Positions 32,008 through 40,568 of a stretch of DNA of 64,000 nt are shown in pieces. The notes below the pieces were generated by a model. The model was not told where the DNA came from, did not search any database, and saw only the letters and a program-made list of their open reading frames with translations. The DNA lies in contig NZ_CP157390.1 of assembly GCF_040050925.1 (NCBI RefSeq), forward strand, positions 1,798,001-1,862,000, read 5' to 3'. The translations under genes were made by a program, and so were the position numbers. Within the stretch, counting starts at the first letter, position 1. Each line of letters opens with the position of its first letter. This stretch comes from Leifsonia sp. NPDC080035. GTDB lineage: Bacteria > Actinomycetota > Actinomycetes > Actinomycetales > Microbacteriaceae.

Positions 32008-33440
32008 GCGACCGATCGATGAGCGTCGAAACGCGCGACGGGACGGCCCGGATCGAAGAAACCGGCCCGGGCCGCCCCACCGCATACACATCCGCCCTCG
32101 AGCTGTTCTCGATCGGCATCGGCCCGTCGTCTTCGCACACGGTCGGCCCGATGCGGGCCGGACTCGACTTCGCCCGAAGGGCGATCGCTGCGGAGCACGA
32201 CCGCATCGTGCGTGTGAGCGCCACGCTCTCCGGATCCCTCGCCGCCACCGGGCTCGGCCACGGCACACCTGACGCGCTGGTCGCCGGACTCGCCGGGCTG
32301 GAACCAGAGACCTGTGACCCGGAGGATGTTCGCGGCGCGTGGACGGGGCGGCCGGATCGCGGTGTGCTCCTTCTGGCAGGAGCGCATCCCGTGTCGTTCG
32401 CGCGGTCGGACATCGTGTTCGAGCCGTTCCGTCGCGGGCTGAAGCATCCCAACACGGTCGTGATGCACGCGTGGCGCGAGGCGGAGACCGAGCCGGTGCT
32501 CACCGAGACCTACTACTCGATCGGCGGTGGCTTCATTCGGCGCGAGGGCGAGGCCGAGGCCGAGCGGCCGGACGAACCGCGGGCCGACGAGGAGTCGTAC
32601 CGAACCGCCGCGGACCTTCTCGCCCTGTGCCGCGACGGCCGGTCGATCGCGGACGTGGCCTGGCGCATCGAGACGGCACGGCGACCGGCCGCGGAAGTCA
32701 TCGGCGGCCTGGATGCGATCTGGGCGGCGATGCGCGCGTGCGTGGACTCCGGCCTGCACGCCGGGGGAATCCTCCCGGGCGGCCTCGGCGTGAAGCGGCG
32801 CGCATCGGCGCTCCGCCGGCGGCTGGATGACGCGCCCGCGGGCGATGGGACGGCCGACGACTGGCTGCAGGCGTTCGCGCTCGCCGTGAACGAGGAGAAC
32901 GCTGCGGGCGGCCGGGTCGTCACCGCGCCCACCAACGGCGCGGCCGGCATCCTCCCCGCCGTGCTTCATCACTGGTGGCGCGGCGCCCCGGAGGCGACTG
33001 CGGAGCAGGTGCGCACGTTCCTGCTCACGGCCGCCGCGATCGGGTCCGTGATCAAGGCGAACGCGTCGATCTCCGGCGCGGAAGGAGGCTGCCAGGCGGA
33101 GGTCGGGTCGGCCTGCGCGATGGCCGCTGCCGGGCTCTGCGCCGTGCTGGGCGGGTCGCCGGGACAGGTCGAGAACGCGGCGGAGATCGCGATGGAGCAT
33201 CACCTCGGTCTGACCTGCGATCCCGTCGCCGGGCTCGTGCAGATCCCGTGCATCGAGCGGAACGCCGTCGCCGCCCGCACCGCCGTCACCGCCGCACGGC
33301 TCGCCCTCCACGGCGACGGGAGTCACATCGTCTCGTTGGACGCGGTCGTCGAGACCATGCGGCAGACCGGCGCCGACATGAGCGATAAGTACAAGGAGAC
33401 CAGCCGTGGCGGTCTCGCCGTGAACGTGGTGGAGTGCTGA
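32004..33440 (+). CDS. sdaA: L-serine ammonia-lyase, iron-sulfur type
   Basis: A 478-residue single-chain L-serine dehydratase converting serine to pyruvate and ammonia. The beta part opens with ALELFSIGIGPSSSHTVGPM, and the alpha part has VTAPTNGAAGILPAVL, EGGCQAEVGSACAMAAA, LTCDPVAGLVQIPCIERNAV, with Cys residues for the 4Fe-4S cluster. GTG at 32004 overlaps the upstream stop; an in-frame ATG at 32019 is an alternative that loses five residues. Last gene of the MFS/M20 operon. Confidence 0.92.
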   Translation: MSDRSMSVETRDGTARIEETGPGRPTAYTSALELFSIGIGPSSSHTVGPMRAGLDFARRAIAAEHDRIVRVSATLSGSLAATGLGHGTPDALVAGLAGLEPETCDPEDVRGAWTGRPDRGVLLLAGAHPVSFARSDIVFEPFRRGLKHPNTVVMHAWREAETEPVLTETYYSIGGGFIRREGEAEAERPDEPRADEESYRTAADLLALCRDGRSIADVAWRIETARRPAAEVIGGLDAIWAAMRACVDSGLHAGGILPGGLGVKRRASALRRRLDDAPAGDGTADDWLQAFALAVNEENAAGGRVVTAPTNGAAGILPAVLHHWWRGAPEATAEQVRTFLLTAAAIGSVIKANASISGAEGGCQAEVGSACAMAAAGLCAVLGGSPGQVENAAEIAMEHHLGLTCDPVAGLVQIPCIERNAVAARTAVTAARLALHGDGSHIVSLDAVVETMRQTGADMSDKYKETSRGGLAVNVVEC

Positions 33441-33473
33441 CATCCTCGGTGGCGACACCACCCCGACCCCGGA

Positions 33474-34358
33474 TCAGTTCGAACCGAGTTCGTGCGTGGT
33501 ATCGCGGGCCGCGGCGATGAAGGCCTCGATGAGGCGCGACCGCCTGCTGCCCTCCCAGCCGAGGAGCACATCGGTCGGTGGGAGGTCGGACACCGGGACG
33601 AAGGCGACGTCGGCTCGCCGGTAGAACAGGGCGGTCGACCGGGGGAGAATCGCGATCCCCCTCCCCACGGCAACGAGTTCGAGTTTCTCTTCGACGGTGC
33701 GGCTCGGAGGTGGGGCCGACCCTCGGCGGCGGCGCATCTCGGCGGCGATCGTGGCCCACTCCGGCACGGCTGCCGGATCCTGGAGCAGGTGCTCCCCGGC
33801 GAGATCGCCCATGGTCACGCTCGGTGCTGCCGCCAGCTCGTGGTCGGTCGGCAGCATGACAACGCGCGGCTCGGAGAACAGCAGCTCGGTCGCCAGCCCT
33901 GCGGCGTCGAACGGCCGTCGCAAGTAGCTGACGTCCGCGCGGCCGTCGTGGAGTACCCGCACCTGGTCGTCCCAGCTCGTGCGCATGACGTGGATCGACA
34001 CATCGGGGTAGGTGCGCTGGAAGGCTCGCACGGGCGTGGTGACCGTCAGGCCCGGCATGAAGCCGACGGTGAACTCGGACTCGCCTCGCGCGGCGATCGC
34101 CACCCGCCGCCGGACCGCCGCAGCGGATGCGAGGAGCGCCTCCGCCTCCTCGTAGAGCAGCCGGCCCTCGTCGGTGAGCTCCGTGCCGCGCGTGTCGCGG
34201 ACGAACAGCTGCACGCCGAGCTCCGCCTCGAACGCCCGGATCTGCCGGGAGAGCACGGGCTGCGCGATCATCAGCACCTCCGCGGCGCGCGCGAAGTTCA
34301 GCTTGTCGGCGACGGCGACGAAGTAACGCAGCTTCCGGAGATCCAGGTCGGCGTTCAC
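33474..34358 (-). CDS. LysR-family transcriptional regulator
   Basis: A 294-residue regulator. Residues 7-66 are the LysR HTH (LRYFVAVADKLNFARAAEVL, IAQPVLSRQIRAFEAELG, LFVRDTRGTELTDEG), followed by a substrate-binding domain (FTVGFMPGLTVTTPVRAFQ, VAVGRGIAILP). It is divergent from the SDR gene with 116 bases between starts and a clean palindrome in that gap, the classical LysR arrangement, so it likely controls itself and the SDR. Confidence 0.9.
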   Translation of the reverse strand: MNADLDLRKLRYFVAVADKLNFARAAEVLMIAQPVLSRQIRAFEAELGVQLFVRDTRGTELTDEGRLLYEEAEALLASAAAVRRRVAIAARGESEFTVGFMPGLTVTTPVRAFQRTYPDVSIHVMRTSWDDQVRVLHDGRADVSYLRRPFDAAGLATELLFSEPRVVMLPTDHELAAAPSVTMGDLAGEHLLQDPAAVPEWATIAAEMRRRRGSAPPPSRTVEEKLELVAVGRGIAILPRSTALFYRRADVAFVPVSDLPPTDVLLGWEGSRRSRLIEAFIAAARDTTHELGSN

Positions 34359-34382
34359 GGATCCAGCTTCGCACAGCTGGTT

Positions 34383-34397
34383 ATACCTGTCAGGTAT
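34383..34397. promoter_or_regulatory. LysR-type operator (15-base palindrome)
   Basis: ATACCTG-T-CAGGTAT is a perfect 7+1+7 dyad 25 bases upstream of the LysR start, with the T-N11-A spacing of LysR boxes. It lies in the divergent LysR/SDR promoter region. Confidence 0.65.
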
Positions 34398-34474
34398 CGC
34401 CGGGTGCGAAAGAGGTCTTGGACGGAGGCTGCCCGGCAGAGGGATGCTCGATGCGTCTCAACGAAAGGAACCCT

Positions 34475-35194
34475 ATGTCTCTCGACGGAAAGCGTGTCGT
34501 CATCATCGGCGGCACCTCCGGAATCGGCCTCGCGACCGCACACGCCGCGGTCGACGCCGGCGCGGAGGTTGTCGTCGCGTCCAGTCGCCAGGCGAGCATC
34601 GACGCAGCGCTCGGCGAACTGTCGGCCGGCACCACCGGCCGCACCATCGACGTCCTCGATCCCACCGACGTGCGCGCCTTCTTCTCCGAGGTCGGTGCGT
34701 TCGATCACCTCGCATACACCGCGGGAGAGCCGCTCCGGCTCCTCCCCGTGGATGGACTCGACATCGACCGGGCGCGTGCCTTCTTCCAGGTGCGATACTT
34801 CGGCGCCGTGACCGCGGTGAGCGCCGCAGCACACCACATCCGGCCCGGCGGGTCGATCACCCTCACGTCCGGGTCGGCCCGCACCCGCCCCGGCGCCGGC
34901 TGGGCTGTTGCGTCCAGCCTGTGCGGTGCCACCACGAGCCTTGCGGGAGCCCTCGCGGTCGAACTCGCTCCCATCCGCGTGAACGTGGTCGAGCCCGGTA
35001 TCGTTCGCAGCCCGCTCTGGAGCGGCATGAGCGCTGAGGACCAGCAGGCGATGTACCAGCAGCAGGCCGATGTGCTCCCGGTGGGCCGCGTCGGCGAGGT
35101 TCACGACATCGCGCACGCTTTCGTGTACTCGATGACACAGTCCTTCATGACCGGCACGTCCATCCCGGTGGATGGCGGAGCGCTCCTGGTCTGA
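34475..35194 (+). CDS. Short-chain dehydrogenase/reductase, divergent subgroup
   Basis: A 239-residue SDR. GGTSGIGLATAHAAVDAGAE is the cofactor motif and VRYFGAVTAV the central helix. The active site is unusual: after TLTSGSARTRPGAG the expected Tyr-x-x-x-Lys is replaced by WAVASSLCGA, as in a known divergent SDR branch that still carries the downstream LAVELAPIRVNVVEPGIV. Classical catalysis is therefore uncertain. ATG at 34475 follows GAAAGGA; a frame-open start at 34418 adds 19 residues without support. Divergent from LysR. Confidence 0.8.
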   Translation: MSLDGKRVVIIGGTSGIGLATAHAAVDAGAEVVVASSRQASIDAALGELSAGTTGRTIDVLDPTDVRAFFSEVGAFDHLAYTAGEPLRLLPVDGLDIDRARAFFQVRYFGAVTAVSAAAHHIRPGGSITLTSGSARTRPGAGWAVASSLCGATTSLAGALAVELAPIRVNVVEPGIVRSPLWSGMSAEDQQAMYQQQADVLPVGRVGEVHDIAHAFVYSMTQSFMTGTSIPVDGGALLV

Positions 35195-35209
35195 GAAGGC
35201 GCCGGGCCC

Positions 35210-35689
35210 GTGTCGAATCCGCCGCGATCCGTTCGACGCCCGAGTATGTGCAACGAGTCCGCGCCCGAGTCGGTGGCGCTCGAATGCCGCTTCGCGGCGC
35301 CCGTCTCGGCGGTGTGGCGGGCGTGGACCGTCCCCGCTCTCGTGAAGCGGTGGTGGGGATCCGACCCGCACGGGATCGTGACGGCCGCCGTCCTCGACGT
35401 CCAGCCGGGTGGCCGGTTCGAGATAGCCTTCCGCGACACGACAGACGACGAGCACGTCTGCTTCGGCGAATACCTGCGGGTCGTCCCGGAGTCGGAGCTG
35501 GAGTCCACGTGGTCGTGGCGGGGCGAGGCGAATGCGCCTTCCCGCGTGCGCGTGCGCTTCTTCGGCGACGGTGGCGGAACCCGGATGGGGTTCCGTCACT
35601 CCGAGCTTCTGGGCTCGTCGATTCACGACTACGCCGCCGGGTGGCGCCGCACGTTCGCGAAGCTCGAGCGAGTTCTCGCCGATCGCTGA
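35210..35689 (+). CDS. SRPBCC/AHSA1-domain protein
   Basis: A helix-grip protein of about 159 residues (148 if the ATG at 35246 is used). FAAPVSAVWRAWTVPALVKR, WWGSDPHGIVTAAVLDVQPG, and the tail YAAGWRRTFAKLERVLADR are typical of the AHSA1/START-like family, which binds hydrophobic ligands. It begins 16 bases after the SDR stop, so it is probably co-transcribed. The GTG at 35210 has no clear ribosome binding site, so the start is uncertain. Confidence 0.75.
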   Translation: MSNPPRSVRRPSMCNESAPESVALECRFAAPVSAVWRAWTVPALVKRWWGSDPHGIVTAAVLDVQPGGRFEIAFRDTTDDEHVCFGEYLRVVPESELESTWSWRGEANAPSRVRVRFFGDGGGTRMGFRHSELLGSSIHDYAAGWRRTFAKLERVLADR

Positions 35690-35739
35690 CAGACGGTTCG
35701 GGCTTGTGTCGACGCTACGCGAACCGCAAGGGTGGAGGA

Positions 35740-37857
35740 ATGGGAACCGGAACTCGCACGCTGTCCGTCGTCGCGGCCGCCGCGGTGGTACTCGGTGCGG
35801 CGGTCGCGCTACCAGCGAGCCCGGCACGCGCGGCGGTCCCTGCACCGGGCCCGACATCCGCCGTCGTGACCGTGAAGGTGGGCGGCGACCGTGTCGATGA
35901 CACCACCATCGCGGGTCTCGCCGGCGTGGAACTCGGCCTCTTCGCGAACCAGGCCGACACGACGCCGTTGCTCACCTGCACCTCCGACGCCGACGGCGAC
36001 TGCTCGTTCGTCGTGACCGGCGCCGTGCTCGGCACTGCGCCGTGGGTCAAGGAGACCGCCGCTCCGGCCGGCTGGTTCGCCAACGACGTCCTCCGCACGG
36101 GTCCGGGCAGCGGAAGCGGAAGCGTCGCAAGTCCCTACGAGTTCCAGACGCCCACCCTGGTCGAGGGCAACACCTACCGCTCGACCTCCGAGTTCATGAA
36201 GAGCAGCTCGAACTCCCTGCCGACCCGCTCCAACGGCGTCTGGCAGCAGTCGCGGATCAACCCGCCGCTGCCCGCGAGCTGCGGAATGGATGTCGCGCTC
36301 GTGCTCGATCTGTCGGCGTCGGTCGGCTCCAACCTCCCGACACTCAAGAGTGCGGCCGACTCGTTCGCCGACGCCTTCGTCGGCACGCCCTCGCGGATGG
36401 GGGTGTACAGCTTCTCGGCCGAGTCGCCGAGCACGCAGGCGGGGACAGGCGCCGTCGACGCCAACCGGCCCGCGCTCCAGTCCGTCTCGACGCAGGCCGG
36501 CGCCGACGCGTTCAAAGCGGAGTACGCGGGGTGGGGTCTCGGGGCGGGCACCAACTGGGATGCGGCCCTGCAGCGCGTCGCCGATTCGGGCATCCACTAC
36601 GACGCCGTGGTCGTCCTCACCGACGGCAACCCGACCCGCTGGGGCGGGACCACCCTGCACGGCGACGGGTCGAGCACGCACTTCACCGACACCGAGGCCG
36701 CCATCTTCTCCGCAAACGTCCTCAAGGCGGAGGGCACGCGCGTCATCTCGTTCGGAATCGGCAGCGGCGTCTCCGGCATCACCAGCCTGAACCTCGCTGC
36801 GATCTCCGGCCAGGAGGCGTTCGACGCCGCGGCCGGCAACGTCGCGACGGCCGACTACTTCCAGATCCCCGATTTCTCCGGCGCGGGCGACGAGCTGCGC
36901 AGACTCGCGCTCGCCAACTGCACGCCTTCGCTGACCGTGATCAAGCAGATCGTGCCGGGCACGACGACCGGTGAGGACATCGCCGGCGCAGCGCCCGCCG
37001 GCGCGGGCTGGACCTTCGATGCTGCGGCGCTGACACCGGGTGCGACGGTGACCCCCGCCACGGCGACCACGCAAGCAGACGGGACGGGCGGCGTCGCCTT
37101 CCGCGCCGAGCTCCCCACCGGCGGCGCCGAGGCGCTGTTGAGCGTGGCAGAGACCCAGCAGCCCGGGTACTCGCTCGTGACGCAGGGCGGGGTCAACGCG
37201 GTCTGCACCGACCTCGCCGGCGGCACCCCGGTGGCGGTGACGAACGACGGCGCCCTCGGGTTCCAGGTGGTGGTCGGCGCCGACCAGGCGGTCGGCTGCA
37301 TGGTCTACAACCGGAAGCTGGATCCCGCGACCGTCGAAGTCGACAAGAGCTGGGTCGTCGATGGCGTGACGTACGCGAACGGCTCGCAGCCGTCCGGGAT
37401 CTCCGCCGCGCTGCAGCTCTCCCCGCCCGGAGGCGGGTCTCCGGTGGATCAGACGTTCGGCTCCGTCGTCTCCGGCTATGCGATCGGCGACGCCATCTCG
37501 TTCACGGAGACGACCTCACTCGCCCGGGCCGGCTGCACGCTCGAGAGCGCGCGCGTGACCGAGGCGAACGGGACCACGGTGGATGCCGCCCTCCCGTACG
37601 CGGCCACGCTCACGGTCGCGGCCTCCCACTACACGGTCACCAACGTCGTCCACTGCACGACCGCACCGGTGACCCCGCCGGGCGGATCGACAGGCTCGGA
37701 AGGATCGGAGCCCGAGGGCGGACCGATGACCGGGACGCTGTCGGACACTGGTTCCGAGACCGGCTGGATGCTCGTCCCCGTTCTCGCGGCGGTGCTCCTC
37801 ATCGGTGCCGGAATCGCTCTCAGACGGAGGAAGTCGAACTCGACGTCCGCCAGGTAA
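35740..37857 (+). CDS. Secreted, cell-wall-anchored VWA-domain surface protein
   Basis: A 705-residue exported protein. A Sec signal peptide spans residues 1-31 (cleavage after ARA). A Cna-B-like N-terminal region follows, then a von Willebrand A domain from about residue 186 with MIDAS DLSAS, then VVVLTDGNPTRWGG. Two further SpaA-like repeats around 410 and 530 contain Cys pairs. The C-terminus is a sorting signal: LSDTG, a hydrophobic stretch, then RRRKS. Sortase would anchor it as a pilin or adhesin. ATG at 35740 follows AAGGGTGG. Standalone gene; the partner sortase is not in view. Confidence 0.85.
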   Translation: MGTGTRTLSVVAAAAVVLGAAVALPASPARAAVPAPGPTSAVVTVKVGGDRVDDTTIAGLAGVELGLFANQADTTPLLTCTSDADGDCSFVVTGAVLGTAPWVKETAAPAGWFANDVLRTGPGSGSGSVASPYEFQTPTLVEGNTYRSTSEFMKSSSNSLPTRSNGVWQQSRINPPLPASCGMDVALVLDLSASVGSNLPTLKSAADSFADAFVGTPSRMGVYSFSAESPSTQAGTGAVDANRPALQSVSTQAGADAFKAEYAGWGLGAGTNWDAALQRVADSGIHYDAVVVLTDGNPTRWGGTTLHGDGSSTHFTDTEAAIFSANVLKAEGTRVISFGIGSGVSGITSLNLAAISGQEAFDAAAGNVATADYFQIPDFSGAGDELRRLALANCTPSLTVIKQIVPGTTTGEDIAGAAPAGAGWTFDAAALTPGATVTPATATTQADGTGGVAFRAELPTGGAEALLSVAETQQPGYSLVTQGGVNAVCTDLAGGTPVAVTNDGALGFQVVVGADQAVGCMVYNRKLDPATVEVDKSWVVDGVTYANGSQPSGISAALQLSPPGGGSPVDQTFGSVVSGYAIGDAISFTETTSLARAGCTLESARVTEANGTTVDAALPYAATLTVAASHYTVTNVVHCTTAPVTPPGGSTGSEGSEPEGGPMTGTLSDTGSETGWMLVPVLAAVLLIGAGIALRRRKSNSTSAR

Positions 37858-37908
37858 CCGGGTCGGCGGTCGGTGGAGCAGATGCGATCACGCGGAGGGA
37901 TTCGCCTC

Positions 37909-38286
37909 TCACGGCCGGGGATCGACGCGCACTGTCGCTGCCCGGGTCTTCGCGGTGACCATCGGCGGGTAGTACGGGCTCGTGCCGTACTTCGCCTCGT
38001 AGGCGGCGTCGATGCGGGCGTTCAGCTCGTTGTCGTCGATCGCGGTGAAGGCGACGTCCTTCTCGATGCCGCCCGCGGTGATCCGTCCGGCGCCCTGTGC
38101 GCGCGCCGACTGGTACCAGCGCGAGTCCGTGCCGTTGTAGGCGCGGACGTAGACGTGGTCGTCGACGACGACCGACCAGATCCAGGTGGGAGTGCCGAGG
38201 GTGGCGCCGTCGGTGCGGAAGGGCGCGATGTGGAAATCGTCGGTGGTGGCGATTGCCTGCAGTTCGCGGGCGGTCCAGGCGGTCAT
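37909..38286 (-). CDS. DUF2255-family protein
   Basis: A 125-residue protein with a split-barrel look (ATTDDFHIAPFRTDGATLGT, TWIWSVVVDDHVYVRAYNG, SARAQGAGRITAGG), matching DUF2255, a relative of pyridoxamine-oxidase-like proteins. ATG at 38286 follows GGAGGAG; the longer frame upstream is a shadow. Its start overlaps the stop of the XRE regulator, so both form one minus-strand unit. Confidence 0.75.
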   Translation of the reverse strand: MTAWTARELQAIATTDDFHIAPFRTDGATLGTPTWIWSVVVDDHVYVRAYNGTDSRWYQSARAQGAGRITAGGIEKDVAFTAIDDNELNARIDAAYEAKYGTSPYYPPMVTAKTRAATVRVDPRP

Positions 38287-39197
38287 GTCTCCTCCGTGAT
38301 GGTCTGACGGTGAGCGGGCTGCGCGGCCGCCCACGACGCGAGCAGGCGGAGCCGCTCGGCTGACGGCGATCCGGGTTCGGCTGTGTAGACGAGCATGACG
38401 TGGCCGGGTTCGGCGGTGATCGCGAACTCCTCGTACGCCAGTGTCAGCTCGCCGACGACGGGATGCCGGAAGCGTTTGGTCCCCGCCCCGTGCGTCCGCA
38501 CGTCGTGCGCGCCCCACAACCGGCGGAACGTGTCACTCCGGGTGGACAGCTCGCCCACCAGGTCTTGCAGCGCCCGGTTGTGGGGGTCGCGACCGGCCTC
38601 GGCCCGCATCATCGCGACGCACATGTCGGCGAACAGGTCCCAGTCGGGGTAGAACTCGTGCGACACCGGGTCGAGGAACTGGAACCGGGCGAGGTTGGGC
38701 GTGCGGCCTCCGTCACCTCCGTCACCTCCGCCGCCTCCGTCGCCGATCAGCGGAGCGTAGAAGGCGCGGCCGAGGGGGTTGAACGCGATCACGTCCGATT
38801 GCGCGTTGCGTACAACGGCGACGCCTTCGGTGAACGCCTCCAGTGCCCAGTGCAGGCTCGGTCGTGCTGCCGGGCTGCGGGTCGCGCGCCGGCGCGGTCG
38901 CCCGGAGCTCGGGATGCCGTCGGCGGCGCGGGCGAGATCGAACAGGTGCGCGCGCTCGGTGTCGTCGAGCTGCAACGCCCGCGCCACCGCGTCCAGCACC
39001 CCGGCCGAGACGCCCGCGATCGCACCGCGCTCCAGCTTCGCGTAGTACTCGACGCTGACGTCGGCGAGCATCGCGACCTCGGAGCGGCGCAGCCCCGCGA
39101 CGCGACGTCCGCCACCCGCCGGCAGCCCCGCCTGCTCCGGCGTGACCTTGGCGCGGCGCGACATGAGGAAGTCGCGGACGTCCGATCGATTGTCCAT
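38283..39197 (-). CDS. XRE-family regulator with MmyB-like ligand domain
   Basis: A 304-residue regulator. Residues 5-75 form the HTH (RDFLMSRRAKVTPEQAGLP, RRVAGLRRSEVAMLADVSVE, YYAKLERGAIAGVSAGVLDA). The C-terminal MmyB-like PAS-type domain is marked by NPLGRAFYAP, FLDPVSHEFYPDW and FRRLWGAHDVRTHGAGTKRF. A Gly/Asp tract (DGGGGGDGGDGG, from short tandem repeats at about 38709-38746) is inserted in this domain and is unlikely to be conserved. It is divergent from the MFS operon and probably represses it. Confidence 0.85.
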   Translation of the reverse strand: MDNRSDVRDFLMSRRAKVTPEQAGLPAGGGRRVAGLRRSEVAMLADVSVEYYAKLERGAIAGVSAGVLDAVARALQLDDTERAHLFDLARAADGIPSSGRPRRRATRSPAARPSLHWALEAFTEGVAVVRNAQSDVIAFNPLGRAFYAPLIGDGGGGGDGGDGGRTPNLARFQFLDPVSHEFYPDWDLFADMCVAMMRAEAGRDPHNRALQDLVGELSTRSDTFRRLWGAHDVRTHGAGTKRFRHPVVGELTLAYEEFAITAEPGHVMLVYTAEPGSPSAERLRLLASWAAAQPAHRQTITEET

Positions 39198-39287
39198 GCG
39201 TCTCAGGCTAGGCCGGGACTGGCGCACGAGGGATGCCCTGTCAGTACACCTCTCATCAGAGACTCCCTCCGGGCGTGAGAAGACGAT

Positions 39288-40568
39288 GTGCTGGATGGCG
39301 TGACAGCTTCCCCTTCCTCCCCGAGCCGCGTGCGGGCCGGCAGAGCACTCGCGACGCTCCTGCTCGTGCTGACGGTGTTCGGCCCGATCTCGATGGACCT
39401 GTACCTGCCCGCGCTCCCGGCGCTCACGACCGACCTGGGCGCGGCGACCTCGTCGGCGCAGCTGACGGTGACCGCGTGCCTGCTGGGCCTCGCTGCCGGG
39501 CAGCTCGTCGCCGGGCCGCTGTCCGATCGGTTCGGGCGGCGCGGGCCGGCGCTCATCGGAGTGACCGCCTACGTGATCGTCTCCGCGCTGTGCGCGGCGA
39601 GCCCGACGGTCGAGCTGCTCATCGCGGCCCGCCTGGTGCAGGGACTGGCCGGCGGCGTCGGCATCGTGATCGCCCAGGCCGCGGGGCGTGACGTCTACGA
39701 GGGCGGGAGGCTCATCCGCTTCTACGGCCGGCTCACGGTCATCGGGGGCCTGGCCGCGATCGTCGGCCCGCTGCTCGGCGGAGCGCTCACCGCGGTGCTG
39801 GACTGGCGCGGGCTCTTCCTGGTGCTCGCGGCGATCGGCGCGATCATCCTCGCCTGGGTGGCCCTCGGACTCCCCGAGACGCTGGCCCCGGATGCGCGCA
39901 CAGACGCCGGGTTCCCGGTGATCCGCCGCGACATCCGGCTGCTCCTCTCGGACCGGGGCTTCGTCGGCGCGGTGGTCGCGCAAGGCTTCGTCTATGCGGC
40001 GCTGTTCGCCTACCTGAGCGGCGCGACGTACGTGCTGCAGGGCGTCTACGGTCTGTCGCCCCAGGGGTATGCGCTCGCGTTCGGACTCAACTCGGCCGGC
40101 TTCATGGTCTTCGGGTACCTCGCCGGTCGCTTCAGCGAGACCTGGAGTGTGAGGGGCACGCTGACCGTGGGCCTCGCGGTCGCCGGCAGCGGCGCGGCAG
40201 GGTTGCTCCTCGCGGGCCTGGTGCACGTGCCGCTTGCCGTGGTGATCGTGTCGCTGTTCCTTCTGGCCGCCGGGACCGCGATCACGAGTCCGCCGTCCAC
40301 GACGCTGGCGTTGGCGGACTACCCGAAGATCGCGGGCACGGCGTCGTCGCTGCTCGGCGCGGCACGGTTCGCCTTCGGCGGGATCGCGGCGCCGCTGGTC
40401 GGCGTGGCCGGTGCGCTGAGCATCCTCCCCCTGGGTGTCGTCACCACGGTCGCGGTCGTCGCGGCCGCCGGCACGGCACTCGCCCTCCTTCGACCTACGG
40501 CCGGAGCCGCAGCCCGCGCCGGAACCACCCACCCCGCAACGGAAGGAACCCCCACATGCGTGGAGTAG
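39288..40568 (+). CDS. MFS efflux transporter, Bcr/CflA family
   Basis: A 426-residue, 12-TM transporter. The family start GPISMDLYLPALPALTTDLG with the acidic residue in helix 1, and GPLSDRFGRRGPAL in the first cytoplasmic loop, are clear. Bcr/CflA pumps export drugs or small metabolites by proton antiport. GTG at 39288 is used, with GTG at 39300 as alternative. The last 13 bases overlap the dehydrogenase gene. It is divergent from the XRE regulator. Confidence 0.88.
   Translation: MLDGVTASPSSPSRVRAGRALATLLLVLTVFGPISMDLYLPALPALTTDLGAATSSAQLTVTACLLGLAAGQLVAGPLSDRFGRRGPALIGVTAYVIVSALCAASPTVELLIAARLVQGLAGGVGIVIAQAAGRDVYEGGRLIRFYGRLTVIGGLAAIVGPLLGGALTAVLDWRGLFLVLAAIGAIILAWVALGLPETLAPDARTDAGFPVIRRDIRLLLSDRGFVGAVVAQGFVYAALFAYLSGATYVLQGVYGLSPQGYALAFGLNSAGFMVFGYLAGRFSETWSVRGTLTVGLAVAGSGAAGLLLAGLVHVPLAVVIVSLFLLAAGTAITSPPSTTLALADYPKIAGTASSLLGAARFAFGGIAAPLVGVAGALSILPLGVVTTVAVVAAAGTALALLRPTAGAAARAGTTHPATEGTPTCVE

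Noticed and set aside
38700..38750. Tandem CCTCCGTCA-like repeats as a CRISPR or regulatory repeat
   Set aside because: The units lie in frame inside the XRE gene and code for a Gly/Asp tract; there are no spacers. No CRISPR array was seen anywhere in the window.
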